Origin: Mermis nigrescens
Lineage: Eukaryota; Nematoda; Enoplea; Mermithida; Mermithidae
Assembly (NCBI GenBank): GCA_036768485.1
Contig: JAVLUZ010000141.1
Location: 4,973,349 to 5,037,348, forward strand
Direction of reading: 5' to 3'
Length of the DNA stretch: 64,000 bases
Part shown: in pieces, positions 45,801 through 57,800 of the stretch
How positions within the stretch are numbered: the first letter of the stretch is position 1
How the letters are laid out: the number at the start of each line of letters is the position of its first letter
The notes under the pieces: model-generated
The model's input: the letters and a program-made list of their open reading frames with translations, nothing else
Databases searched by the model: none
Told to the model about the DNA's origin: nothing
Position numbers and translations under genes: made by a program

Positions 45801-48800
45801 TGACAGAAATTGCATTTCGAAAGAAAAATGTAAAATTTTTCGGCGCTTCGCGCCGTTTTAAGACGATTCCTAGGGATTTTGCCCTCAGAAATCCAGAAAT
45901 CAGCTACAATACACTACCAAAGGTCGAACAACTCTGTTTTTACCACACTAAAATCGCTACTGTACCATATTATAGTAACCAAAAATTTGTGTGTACAAAA
46001 TGTACAAAGACTTTTAGAGACCATACTTGTACATGTACAAACGGACCTTGTACAAAAAACACTGATAGCAAATGTCGTAAAACTTTGTATTATCCGTAAG
46101 AGACCCTTCGTATTTAGCAACTTAACGTACTGCGATGTCGTTATCCTTCAATTTTTCTCATCAATATTTCAGAAATTAACGAATATGCTGAATTGATTGG
46201 AATCGACCCAGTGAGCGAACCAGAGTTGATATGGATTGCTCGTCAAGGCATAACAGCTCCATTGCCGCCTGAATGGAGGCCTATGTATGCATGTTAAATA
46301 TTTATAATAAAAGCATGTATGAAAAGTGTACACAAAATCCTTACAGTGAAACTGAAGAAGGGGACCTTTATTTTCGAAACCAAAAAACTGGGCAGATTCT
46401 GTGGGAACATCCAAGTGATGAGGACTTTCGTCAGATGGTAATAAACGAGCGCAAGAAGTTATCATCGAAAGATGTTGAGCATACCATGTCAAAGGTAGTG
46501 AGTGCAATGAAAATATCTTGTGTATTTATGATTTTAGATTGAAAGAAATTTAAGAAAGATGTATATTTTACTTTTGAAACAACATTTTGAATGGTTTTTA
46601 GCTTTATTCTTCCTCATTTGCACAACTTATATTTTAGACTGGAATTCTAAAGAAGCCTCCGTTGCCTAAATTAGCGCCAATTGGATCAATGCCTACTGTA
46701 TGTATGCTCATGTATACGTCGATGGATTCAGCTTTAAAAATAAAATGAATGTTTTATTATTCTGACATAAAGAAGTAAAAGAAGTTAAGAAATAAAAGTA
46801 ATGTTCAGTATTCCATAAAATGCACGATTTAGTGAAGTCATGCAAGTATAATCAATGACAGGAAAATCAAAAATTGTCGATGCTTGAATTAATCTAATAA
46901 CTGTGATTTGGGGTATTCTGACGCTTACACTTTTTGTAAAGTTCACGTCAAAAACGAAACTTTTTTGCAGAAAGGCTTGAAGTTGATTAGAAACTGTCAC
47001 TTGTGGTACTTTTTATGATAGTTATTTTAACATTCAGACTAATTTTTAAGACGATTTTAGGCCTAAAAAACCTGATTGATGCTATACCGGCCATAATGTG
47101 CATATGGCTAGTATTTCTGTCATGTAAAAAGCCAGAAAACATAGAAATTTGTGTTGCATGGCTGACAACATCACCGCAAATATCCTCTGTTCGAAATCAC
47201 TTTCGTCACAAACTTGTCTTTTCCAAAAATCACGACATTTTCCATAATTTTTCATTGAAAAGAGTGCTAAGATTGTGCTCTGGAATTGTAGTATGTGCTT
47301 GTGTTTCGTAACGTGAAGCGAGCTATGATGCCGTCAAAATCTCACGCAATAAATTCTAGCATTTTTTCCGTTAACTATTTTGGGCCGAAAGGAGAACGGT
47401 GGTCTCTTGCCCCTTAGATCCGGACAGTATCTTCCCAATCCCAATTGTTTTACTTATAAAAGTCAAAGCTTACTATACTTCTTAAGAAGCAGATGGTCAA
47501 TCAATTAATTTCAGAAAAGCTTATCAAAAGCTTAAATCTAAATTACAGTTATTCTATTGTTTGCGAGCCGTTGAAAGTGTGTGTTGCAGTAGTGCTCGCT
47601 TTTCAAAGGAATACGAGGCAGAACTGAAAAATCAGATAAAATCCGTAGGATGCCGAATTTATTTTTTATTCTGATTACCAGTATTCGTGATTATTACAAT
47701 ATTTTACGATCATAGCTACATCAATCTCTATTGTTTGCTCATGGGAAATTTTATTGCAGATTTTTTCAATATGATCAGATTTTTCTTTTACATAATTTTT
47801 TGTTTTCATAGTATTTTCCTCATTTTACCCGTTAATGCAGTCATTTTGTCGTTGACCGATTTTGCTGTTGCGAATCGCAATTTTTTATTGCGGTCAGCTT
47901 ATCTGAATAAGAAAGTAGAGAGATTTGCATAAAGAAGAATATTTACTAGCCCGGAGCGATTCTCAACAAATGATTTAGAAATTGAATTATTTATATCTCC
48001 ACAGGCTCTTAAGCGAGACAGCTCAACCTTGGCGCCGATTGTCAGAACTGCAACGCAGCCACCGGATTTATCACTTGCTCAACTAAGTGAAAATAAAGCA
48101 CCTGTTCTTCAGACCGATTATAAACGATCAGAAAGACCCAAAACCTCCAGAGGCCTGGGCAGACAACAGTCGCACGATCAAAATAAATCTGACAATATGT
48201 CCCCAGTTCCAGTAGTTGGCTGGTGATATTTCTTATATAATTTAATCTGAATAACAAAATATTGCTCGACAACACTCTCTGTTTAAACATATGCAAAGAA
48301 CGAGTATACATTCTTTATTATCGTGAACTTAATTTTCAAGCATCTCTATAAATCTTCTAAAGTCGTCTTGGCTCTGTCAAGCGTTGATAAAATTTTTGAC
48401 AATGCCCTATGCATATTTCTTCATAACAATGTAATTATTAATAATCTTATAAAAATGTTTGCAGCAAATACCTTTAAGTTAAAAGTAGCTTAATTGCAGA
48501 TTTTAGGTGGTGGAACTAGATTCCTTAGAAGAGTAGAGAAATTGGAAGCTACTGAAGCAACGCCCAAAGCTAGGTCAGCAGAGGTGCTGGTTTTGGACGA
48601 AAAACCACTAATGTATAAAAATTCCGACGAATCATCAGTGAGTCTGAATTCATTGAATTTCGTCTGATAAATGGTCAAGAAACTTATCAGTGTTAGAGAT
48701 GCTCCGAACGATTCTCCCTTTAAATTTGACGAATGTTAATAGGAGCATGCAAATGTACTAATACTCTTGGAAAGAATAGTAAAAAAACAACGTGTATGAA

Positions 48801-51800
48801 ACGAGAAATACATGCCAGTTGTACTATTTGCTTACCAATATAAACTATTTCATAATGCCCCTCTGATTTTGTAAAAATTTCTTGCATGTTAGCGCTGTCA
48901 AATTAACTCTAAAACTAATGTGAAAATATTAATTTGCTGAATAATTTTTCAACACACTATTCATCGATATTCGACACGATCATGCAATCGTCTAGTCATA
49001 TGAAACACCTAGAATTTAGCACAGAATAAGTTTTTCACAAATTCGTTCAAATATTGTTTTTTTATTATTATTTGATCATTTTTCATTTTCTCATTGTGCC
49101 AATATTATTCATTAGAACGGTTATACTTAACATGTATAGTTTGAGAATTCTGAAAACTCAGATTGAAATTTTTCTAAGATGCTTTTCGGGCTAAAAACAC
49201 TGTCAAAAACACTGCGCAATTGTGAATAATCGGGCATTCTGTAGAATGCCAGGGCAATCTGCATAATGCCCAATGCCCACACATGCGGGCATTATCAAAA
49301 ATGTCTGGACATTACATAGAATGCCCGCATTAGTTATAGCTTCATGGTTATTGCATCATAGGTAGCGCGTTTGCGCGTACCTATAATATACTTGGGTAGC
49401 CTCCAACATATGTCTACCACACCCTAGAGCTATAAGGCGAAATATTTGGGAGGCGCGGTTTTTTTCTAAAGAAAGATAATAAAAATTCGCAGTCGGTGTT
49501 TTTTAAATTTTTATTTACACTCAATACTGACTGTGTAAAAAACGTGTAAAGCTTTGGCGTAACGTTATAACATATAGCAAGTTAGGCGCTTTTTTCCAAG
49601 GTCTGTAGACAACTCAGTACAAATGACTCACACGATTTAATGGCATAGATTTGTAGAGGAGGAAATCCTCCAGATGGCACTTTTTTGTCTTTTAAATTTC
49701 GCATTAGTTCTTGAGTGGGACTGTAAAGTGTAAAAATCTGCGAATGTAAAGACAGATTTTGGTCGAGTTTTCAACTTGTTTATGTCTGTCAAATTCTTTG
49801 TATACGAGTCTCCCTAAAACCTATTTATGGAAAAGTAGTACGCTTAGAGGGCTACACAAAGATTCTAACCGTATTTGTGTAAACTCAATACGGACTTAGT
49901 TCTGGCTGTTTAAATTTTACACTCAGGTGGTGGACGAAAAAAACACGTCTATACCTTTTTTCAGTTTGTCGACCGCTTTGGTCATAAATTGGAGCTTGCG
50001 AAGTATAATAAAAATAAAGTACGTCTCGAGGCTCTTACGTCGCACTTGAACGTGTTTCTTTAAACTCAATACACAGTTAACTCTAATGGTGTAAAGTTTA
50101 AACTCTGGGGTGAAAAACGCGTTTTTGACCGTTTTTTGTCTGTCAACCACACTGCGTATGAACTGGATCGTCCGATCTATTCTAAAAATGAGGTTAATGT
50201 CAATAGTTGCACATTAAACTTGGTTCGCTTTACTTTACACTCAATACTGAGTTATTTATGGAGGCGTAAAGTTACAACATAGGATTGAAAAAGACGTTTT
50301 TGGCAGGTCTGTGTCTGTCTCCTTATCCCAATATGAGTTGGGACATGATTATAATTATAAAAAATGACTAAACAATGAGGATCACGCATGCACGTAAGCG
50401 CGTTTATTTACGCCAAATATTGAGTTATTGTGGAGGTGTAAAGTTTGCACTAAAAATTGATTTTACTTGAAGAGCATTGCGAAACGTGAATTTTTTCAAG
50501 ATTTTCTCCGTAATATCAGGATTACGAATCTGACTGTTAGTTTTCTAACTATTAGTTGTGTAAAATTTACACTATTGAGTAATTGTAGAGCGACAAAGTT
50601 TACACTAGAAAATTTATTTTGTTTCCAGAACATTGTGAAACATGATTCTCTCAAAATGTTCTCGTAATTTCAGGATTACAAATCTGATTGTTGAATTTCT
50701 TTTCACACAGTAGTTGTATAAAACTTACATTGAAAATTGACTTTAGTTCTAAATTATTGCGGAAGACTAATTTTCTTCAAAATGTTCTAAGTAACATCAG
50801 AATTACGAATCTGACTGTTAGTATTCTCTACACCCAGTATTTGTGTAAAGTTTACGTTATTCATGTATTGTTGATGTGTGAAGTTTACACTTCAAATTTA
50901 TTTTATTTCCAGAGCGTGGCGAAACGTTAATTTTTGTTCAAAATATGTTCCGTGAGGTCAGGATTACGAACCTGACTGTATGTTTTCTTTACACCCAGCA
51001 GTTGTGCAAACTTTACACTGAAAGTTAACTTTAGTTCCTCCAGAGCGTTGCATGGGTTTAATTTTTTCAAAATGTTCCATGTAACGTGACGATTACGAAT
51101 ATAAGTCTAAGTGTTCTTCACACCCAGTAGTCAAGTAAACTTTACGCTGAAAAGACTATTTGTTTAAAAAAGGTAAGGTTGTCTTGTTTAAAAAATAATG
51201 CTGTTGTTCAGAACAATATAGTTTTCCGCGTTCCTGGACAGCTGTCATTAATGTGGCTTGTTGCCGTATGTGTTTACTGACAGATTTACTCAAATTTCGC
51301 GAGTTAAACGTAGGGTACTAGCAAAGAAAAATGCTACGATGGAAGAAAAAGGACGAATATACTTAGAATTGCGCATCATCAGGGACATAAAAGGAGGGAA
51401 CTAGGAAAAGTCACACCTACGCCTAAGTTGTAAGGATCTGCTAAAAATTAGACTTCCGTTAAAAAACGCAAAAAGTGGAGGTTTATTCTGCGACCTCTGA
51501 AAAAAACGTGCCTTCACAAAGCATTGCTCACGGACTCCGAAAAAGAGATTTCAAAAAGCTTTGATGTGTGTCAATAACCGATTTTGTGTCTTATCAATAT
51601 CAAATTTCTCTTTGTCAATATATAACTACTTTTTAGTTTATCGTTAAAGGTGTGATAAATGAATTATGAGTACACCATGTTGTTAATTGCAGCCCGATAG
51701 CAATACATGCCATGCTAGCGTGAAAATGCACATTATATCGTTTTAGTAATCACTACTTTCCAAGGAATAAAAAACTCGTGTAATTTATTTTATGACAGAG

Positions 51801-54800
51801 ACGCAACTCCCTTCTGCAGGCGGCTGCAGAATATACTTCGATTTTTTGCGTTTTTATAGCGGAAGTCTAATTTTTAGCAGATCCTTACAACTTTCGAAGG
51901 CACTGGTGACTTTTTCCTAGTCATCTCCTTTTATGCGCTCTGCATCAGAATAAGTTATAATTGTTGTTTCTCTTTTTGAATATCCAGGCATTGAGTTAAA
52001 AAGTTTAAATCAGCGAAAATATTCAGTGCTTCGCAGTTCACACTAATTTAGCGCTTTAAGACGTTTTTGTCTTGTCTGCTAAGTCAAAACTTTATTTGAA
52101 TGTCATTAGAAAGATAAAGAAATAGATCTGGGCCATTTTGTAAATTCTCTATATTTTTTGCCATTGGAAAGCTTCAAAATTTTGTTTTAGGCAATATGAA
52201 CTGAATTTTTGGTGCTCTCGCAAATTCGGTGTTCTGAACTACGAGTATCCTGCGTTGAAAGTGCAAAAAATCTATATGAAAACGCTAAAAATACCAGAAT
52301 TTTCGGACGCTTTGCGCCTTGTTGATAAGTTTTTGTAATTCGCATTGTCAGAGATCATAAATTGTCACATTACACTAGCACAGATAAAAGACATCTGTAT
52401 GTACGTACTACACAGAACGCATAATGTACCATATTATACTGCAATAACATTTGCTATATACAAAATGTACAAAGACTTTTGGGTGCCGTCTTTGTAGATG
52501 TATAAACGGACCTTGTACAAAATAAAAAAACAGTGCCAATGATAGCGCCTTTTGACTTTTCTGGCCATGCTCTTTCTGCAGAGGTGAAAACGTAAAAAAG
52601 TTCCTAGAAGTTCAGTCAAATTAAACAATAATGAACAAAAAATGGATCTTGAAAAAATTAAAAAGTTATAGATTCAAAAATTTAAAAATCAGAGTTTAAT
52701 ATGGAATACTCTTTGCGAAATTGAAAATTTTCAATCATAGATTTTTTAAAACCATGCTTTCTGTATTTGCAGGAGTCAGAATCTGTTCTTCAGGTGTATT
52801 CTTCCATGAACTCGTTAATTCGTATTTCCCTTATTTTAGTAATTCATAAAGGTAATATTTTTTGTCTTCCACTTTGAGACCGAAATAAATTTTCTGCATT
52901 CAATCATTGCAATTTAAGATGGCATATTATTTTAATATTTTAGAAAAGCGAATCAGAGGATGAGAGCGAAATCGAAATTGAACCCTTAACAGACGTTATT
53001 CGTAGAACTTCCGTATGTATTTTTGGTTTTGTTAGCTGATTTTTGAAATTAATGTACAAAAGGATCGTACTTATTTCATTATTAAGCTTTCCGAAAAGCT
53101 AATTATGGACGTTGACGCTCTTGATATTGGGGTTAAGAAAACTCTGGCAGAGCCGGTAAGCTGGAAGGACTTGAACTTGCTTGTATTATTTTTCATAAAT
53201 CAAAAGCAATGCGACCAGTAGTCCTCTTCCTTTTCTGATTTGCTTAAATGCCTTTTTATATAATGAGACTTGTCTCTATTAGCAATAATTAAAATTAATG
53301 CGACCAATGGCGCAAATAAGTGCAACGTAGTAATGTCCACGCTAGTATATTTGATTGAATTATGAGTATTCTAAACCTAATTTATTTAAATATAACACAT
53401 AGACTCAAAATTTAGCTAATGCTGATTTTCTGGAGATAGAGTCCAATTATAAAATCAATATCGAATTGATCAGCTGACAGCAGACCGACTTGGTGAAAAA
53501 TTTCTCAAGTGATCAAGAGACTTATTTGGTTTGAATTAAAAGCAGAACTAAAGTAGTAGCGGTTTTTGCCGAAACGACTGTTTCACATTCAGGATACAAA
53601 AGAAACTTCACTTTCTAATCAAGCCCTAGATGATCGTTTGAATATTTTGGCGCTTAATAATGAAAATGCCGGACAAGAACCGGAACAAGCAAAGCATCAG
53701 AATAATTCTGTGGTTACGAAAGCTAAGGATCAGTAAGTCGCAAACTGTATTATCCACAAATACTCAGAATAGTAAAGAGATAAATTTTAACTTTAAGTTC
53801 GGCTAACAAGATGCAATATTCAAAAAACTTTCTTTTGTTGCGCTGTGACATATCACATATGTCTTGCGCTTACATGAATTTATGTAATTCGTTTGCTATA
53901 TGGGGCTGCTCTCTGCGAAAATGGCTTAAATTCAAAGTATGATTTTTTATTCATGATTTGCGATTTTCTCCATGTTTGCTTTTTCGAAGGATGTATAAGA
54001 ATGTAATTCGTCAATTGCGAAGCATTCTAACCGACGATGTTTTCTTTATTTGCTGTCTTGATACAGCTAAATATTGAAAGGCGAAATTCTTATCTTCTTA
54101 TGGTTCTGTCGTTGACATCAAAAAGCTAATGCTGGAAGGCAGTGATGGTAAATATTTTCCTTTTCCAAAAATGATAAAATATTGTGTAGAAATGTAAGAA
54201 TAAAAATATGTTACTGAAAGTCTGATTTATGGAGCTTAATTGCCATTGGCCGATTAGCATAATTTCATCAATTTGCATAATCTCTATTAAAAATAAAACG
54301 TATTTTATTGCGACATTCAAAAATCAGGAGGCTTCTTAGATTTATTGGTCTAATCCGCACTCTACAACGTTCCTGTAAATGAGTGCTATTTCATTGAAAA
54401 GAATACGAGTGTTTTTTGGATATGTTTTTATTTTCTAGCAATGAAGAAAAGTCGTCAGAAAAAACGCAGACCGAGCATTGCTTGCTGGGAAAAGAATACG
54501 AGCAAAATATTCTAATGCATAAAACATATTTAACGGAAGAAGAAGGGCGTTTGAACGATCAAGCGGAGTTTTTGACGAAGGAAAATACTAAGAAAATCGA
54601 AGAGTTAAAGGTACAATTCGAACGAGACATTAAGAAAATCGCTGAGAATACGGAAGACCGATTTAAAAAAGAACTGGAAGTCATTAGAGCTGCGAAAGAA
54701 TCAGAGTTGGTCGACTTCAAAGCTAAATTAGAAACAAAAACAGCGAATGAAATGCTCAGAATCGAGGCGGCGGGAGAAAAAGCTATCAACTCAATAAATG

Positions 54801-57800
54801 CTGCATTACAACGGCTCGAACGTCAAAAAGCCAATGAAGAGGCGCGCGATCGAATAGATTTCGAGCAATTACAAAAAGAAGTAATGATCTTGTATTCTTG
54901 TAGAATGGTTAATCTCATTGAAAATTCGGCTGACCTCCGCAGAATGGAAAAGTACGCAGGCACGTAGTTGTGGGAGGATAGAAGTAGGGGCGAATCCTAG
55001 GGAGCGGGGGGGGCGGTCGCTCCCTCCCTCATCGGCCCAAAATAGTTGGCGAGATCAATAATGGATATGTAATTTTCTATGATTTTTGGTCGTCAGTGAT
55101 GATAATTTCTTGAATTTTTTGGCGCTTCGCGCTGGATAATACCTATTAATGACATTTATTTACTTTCTTGACGATCTGGAAGGCATTTTTAACACATGGA
55201 ATAGGTATTAAAACAATTTCAAGAGCAGAAGCAGCTATTTCAGCATATATTTCTTCTATTCCCAACATAACTTTTAAAAACTTTCGACGTTTCGCGTCAA
55301 ATTCTACAAATACAGGAAATCGAACAGTAAATCTAAGTTCTAAACGTCCTTTCCTCTAAATTTCACATTTTTCCGGCGCTTCGCGCCGGATTTTCGCTAA
55401 AGTCAAAGAAATCTAATACTTTTTTTCGCACAGAATTGTCGAAAATTTCAAAATTTTTTTGAAATAATGTTGCGTCAAAAGTGATTTGAAATGAAAATAG
55501 ACAATGTAAAGCGTTGAAAAAATAATGCTATTACGTGCGTAAATGGCAAATTTTTTGGACCTATTTTTTACTGTTTTAAAAAATGTTGGGTTACCACCCC
55601 CTTAGGAATCCTAGATCCGTCACTGGATAGGGGGACTAGTTTCTGCAAAATTTTGATAGTACGAGTATTTTTTGTAAGGGTCCACCACAGAAAGAAATTG
55701 AAAATTTTTGAGGCCAATGTGCTAGACCGCCAGAATAGATCATAGCACACTTTTGAGCTAAAAAGCCCAGAATTTTCATGCGCTTCGCGTCGAATTTTAA
55801 CATTTGTCTTCCAAACAGCCCAAATTTAAGTAAAAATGATTAATATGTCAAAAATTTTTGATGATCCATTCAGAATTATTTATTTTTTGTGTTGCTTCTT
55901 TTTTCAATGCATCAGAATAGTACAAAATAAGTTGAACAATTTGTGAGCAGATTCGAGTCTAGAAATAATGTTGAGAAATCATTTATGTGGTCATTTTATA
56001 CGACATACTTTTTGGATATTTTTGAAATTAGGTTTAATTTTTCAAAAATATTTCCCGAATTTTTTCTTTTCCAAGAACACTGAGAAACGCTTGAAAACAA
56101 CATCATTTTTGCCCATCTATAATTTGTTGTTGTGATATCTGACTTTGAAAGTTTTGGTCACCCCTAAATTCAGAAGGCCAGCTATGTACGTGCCTGAAAG
56201 TACGCGAAAATGACAAGATCCGATAAAATATTAAATCATGCAAAGCAGCAATTCGAATTCAAATTACCAATTTTTCCGGCGTGAAATGTTACGGAAGCAA
56301 ACTGTAGCCTCTTTGTTCTTCATGATAAATATCGACGAAATTTTCGTATTTTCATTTAACGTAGAAGTATCACAACACTAATTGTCTCTGAAGTTTACGC
56401 GCTAATTGACTTTCTTAAAATCAAAGTTGCTTCAAAAAAATTTTGGGTTCATAAATATAGCAGTTATATTCTCTGCACGAAAAATATATCAGTCTGTTTC
56501 AAATAAGTTTGCGGTTTCCAATTATCCATTTTCAACTTCCTTAAGTTTTCTACGATTGTGTTAAACAGTTTTCTACGATTGTGTCAAATAGATACTACCA
56601 ATAAAAATTCTTTAAAAACCGTAATGTTATTATGAAATAGATTGTAGAACCAGAAAATGCTGACGGTTCCTTCTAAGGAGTGAACTAATTTTTCTTTCTC
56701 AACTGCTGTATACCTTTATGAGGAAAAGTTTTATTTGATCAACGATACTTGGCTATTCAACAAATGTAGCAAAATTATGTGTGTGCGATTATATAGCGCT
56801 AACCTGTTAATTTTGCTCAAGAAAGATAATATTTCAGTTTTCGTAAAGTTCGTACTTTCGAAATGCTCGTACATTAAAGTCGGACGTTAAAATTTTTCAA
56901 AAATGAAACAAACACGAATTTTGACACAAAATATTATGTTTTCTCACATAATTGAAATTTCCAAAAGAAAATATAATTAATGCCTGAGAAATCCGTGATG
57001 TGGTGAAGCGGAAGTCGAGCTAAAAACTTTAGTTCTGAGCAATTTAAGGACAAATACTGGAAAAGTTCTGTACTTCTCAGCTTGTCAAGCACTTTTTTAT
57101 TTAAAATTGATTCTGATCAGGCGTAGGCCTGTTAATCCGGCTGAGAAATTTCGTTTTTCAAGCTCGAGGCAAAGGCAGAAAACCGATCGAAAGAATTAAT
57201 AAATCAATTTGACCAGTTGCTTAAAGTGCACAATGCTGCGGAGCAACAAAAAAATTCACATCGAACTAATAACCTACAAGCTGCGGAAGTAAGAATACTA
57301 TTGGAATAATTAATGATGTTAATACAATAATAATATATTAATATTATAATACGTAATATAATATACTAATACTGTTAATACTTCACTACTAATACTATAC
57401 GACACAGCACACTGGGACGTATGGAGAGTATCCTCCTACCACAACTTTTGGAGGGTATACCCCCTCAGGCCATTTTGGACCATGAACCATGAAAAAGCGT
57501 CAAATGACGTCTGTCATTGTAATTTCAAGTATACATATACGTATTTTTCGAGCAGTAGTCTATTCAATTCATTCATCCAGACATTTTTCTTCAATCATTT
57601 TGTTTAAATTTGATGGTACAGGTCATTCCATTAACCTTATTGTCATTGTTTTCATCAAATTTAACCAAAAATATTCATGAAAAACCAAATGCGTCTAATA
57701 AAGTACAAAAATTTGACATTAAATAGCTAAAGAATTACCCATTCATCCCCCTGAAGGAACCTCGGTTTACTCCCTCACAGAGCTTTTGACCGTGTGCATG

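Noticed and set aside
45683..46099. 138-codon open frame on the + strand
   Set aside because: It is almost entirely the family A MITE read through; the same peptide appears in other copies of the element.
54067..54146. Candidate CEP164 exon between 53732 and 54439 (acceptor ATACAG, donor GTAAAT)
   Set aside because: All three frames from that acceptor contain stops, and the exons at 53593 and 54439 already join in phase 2 without it.
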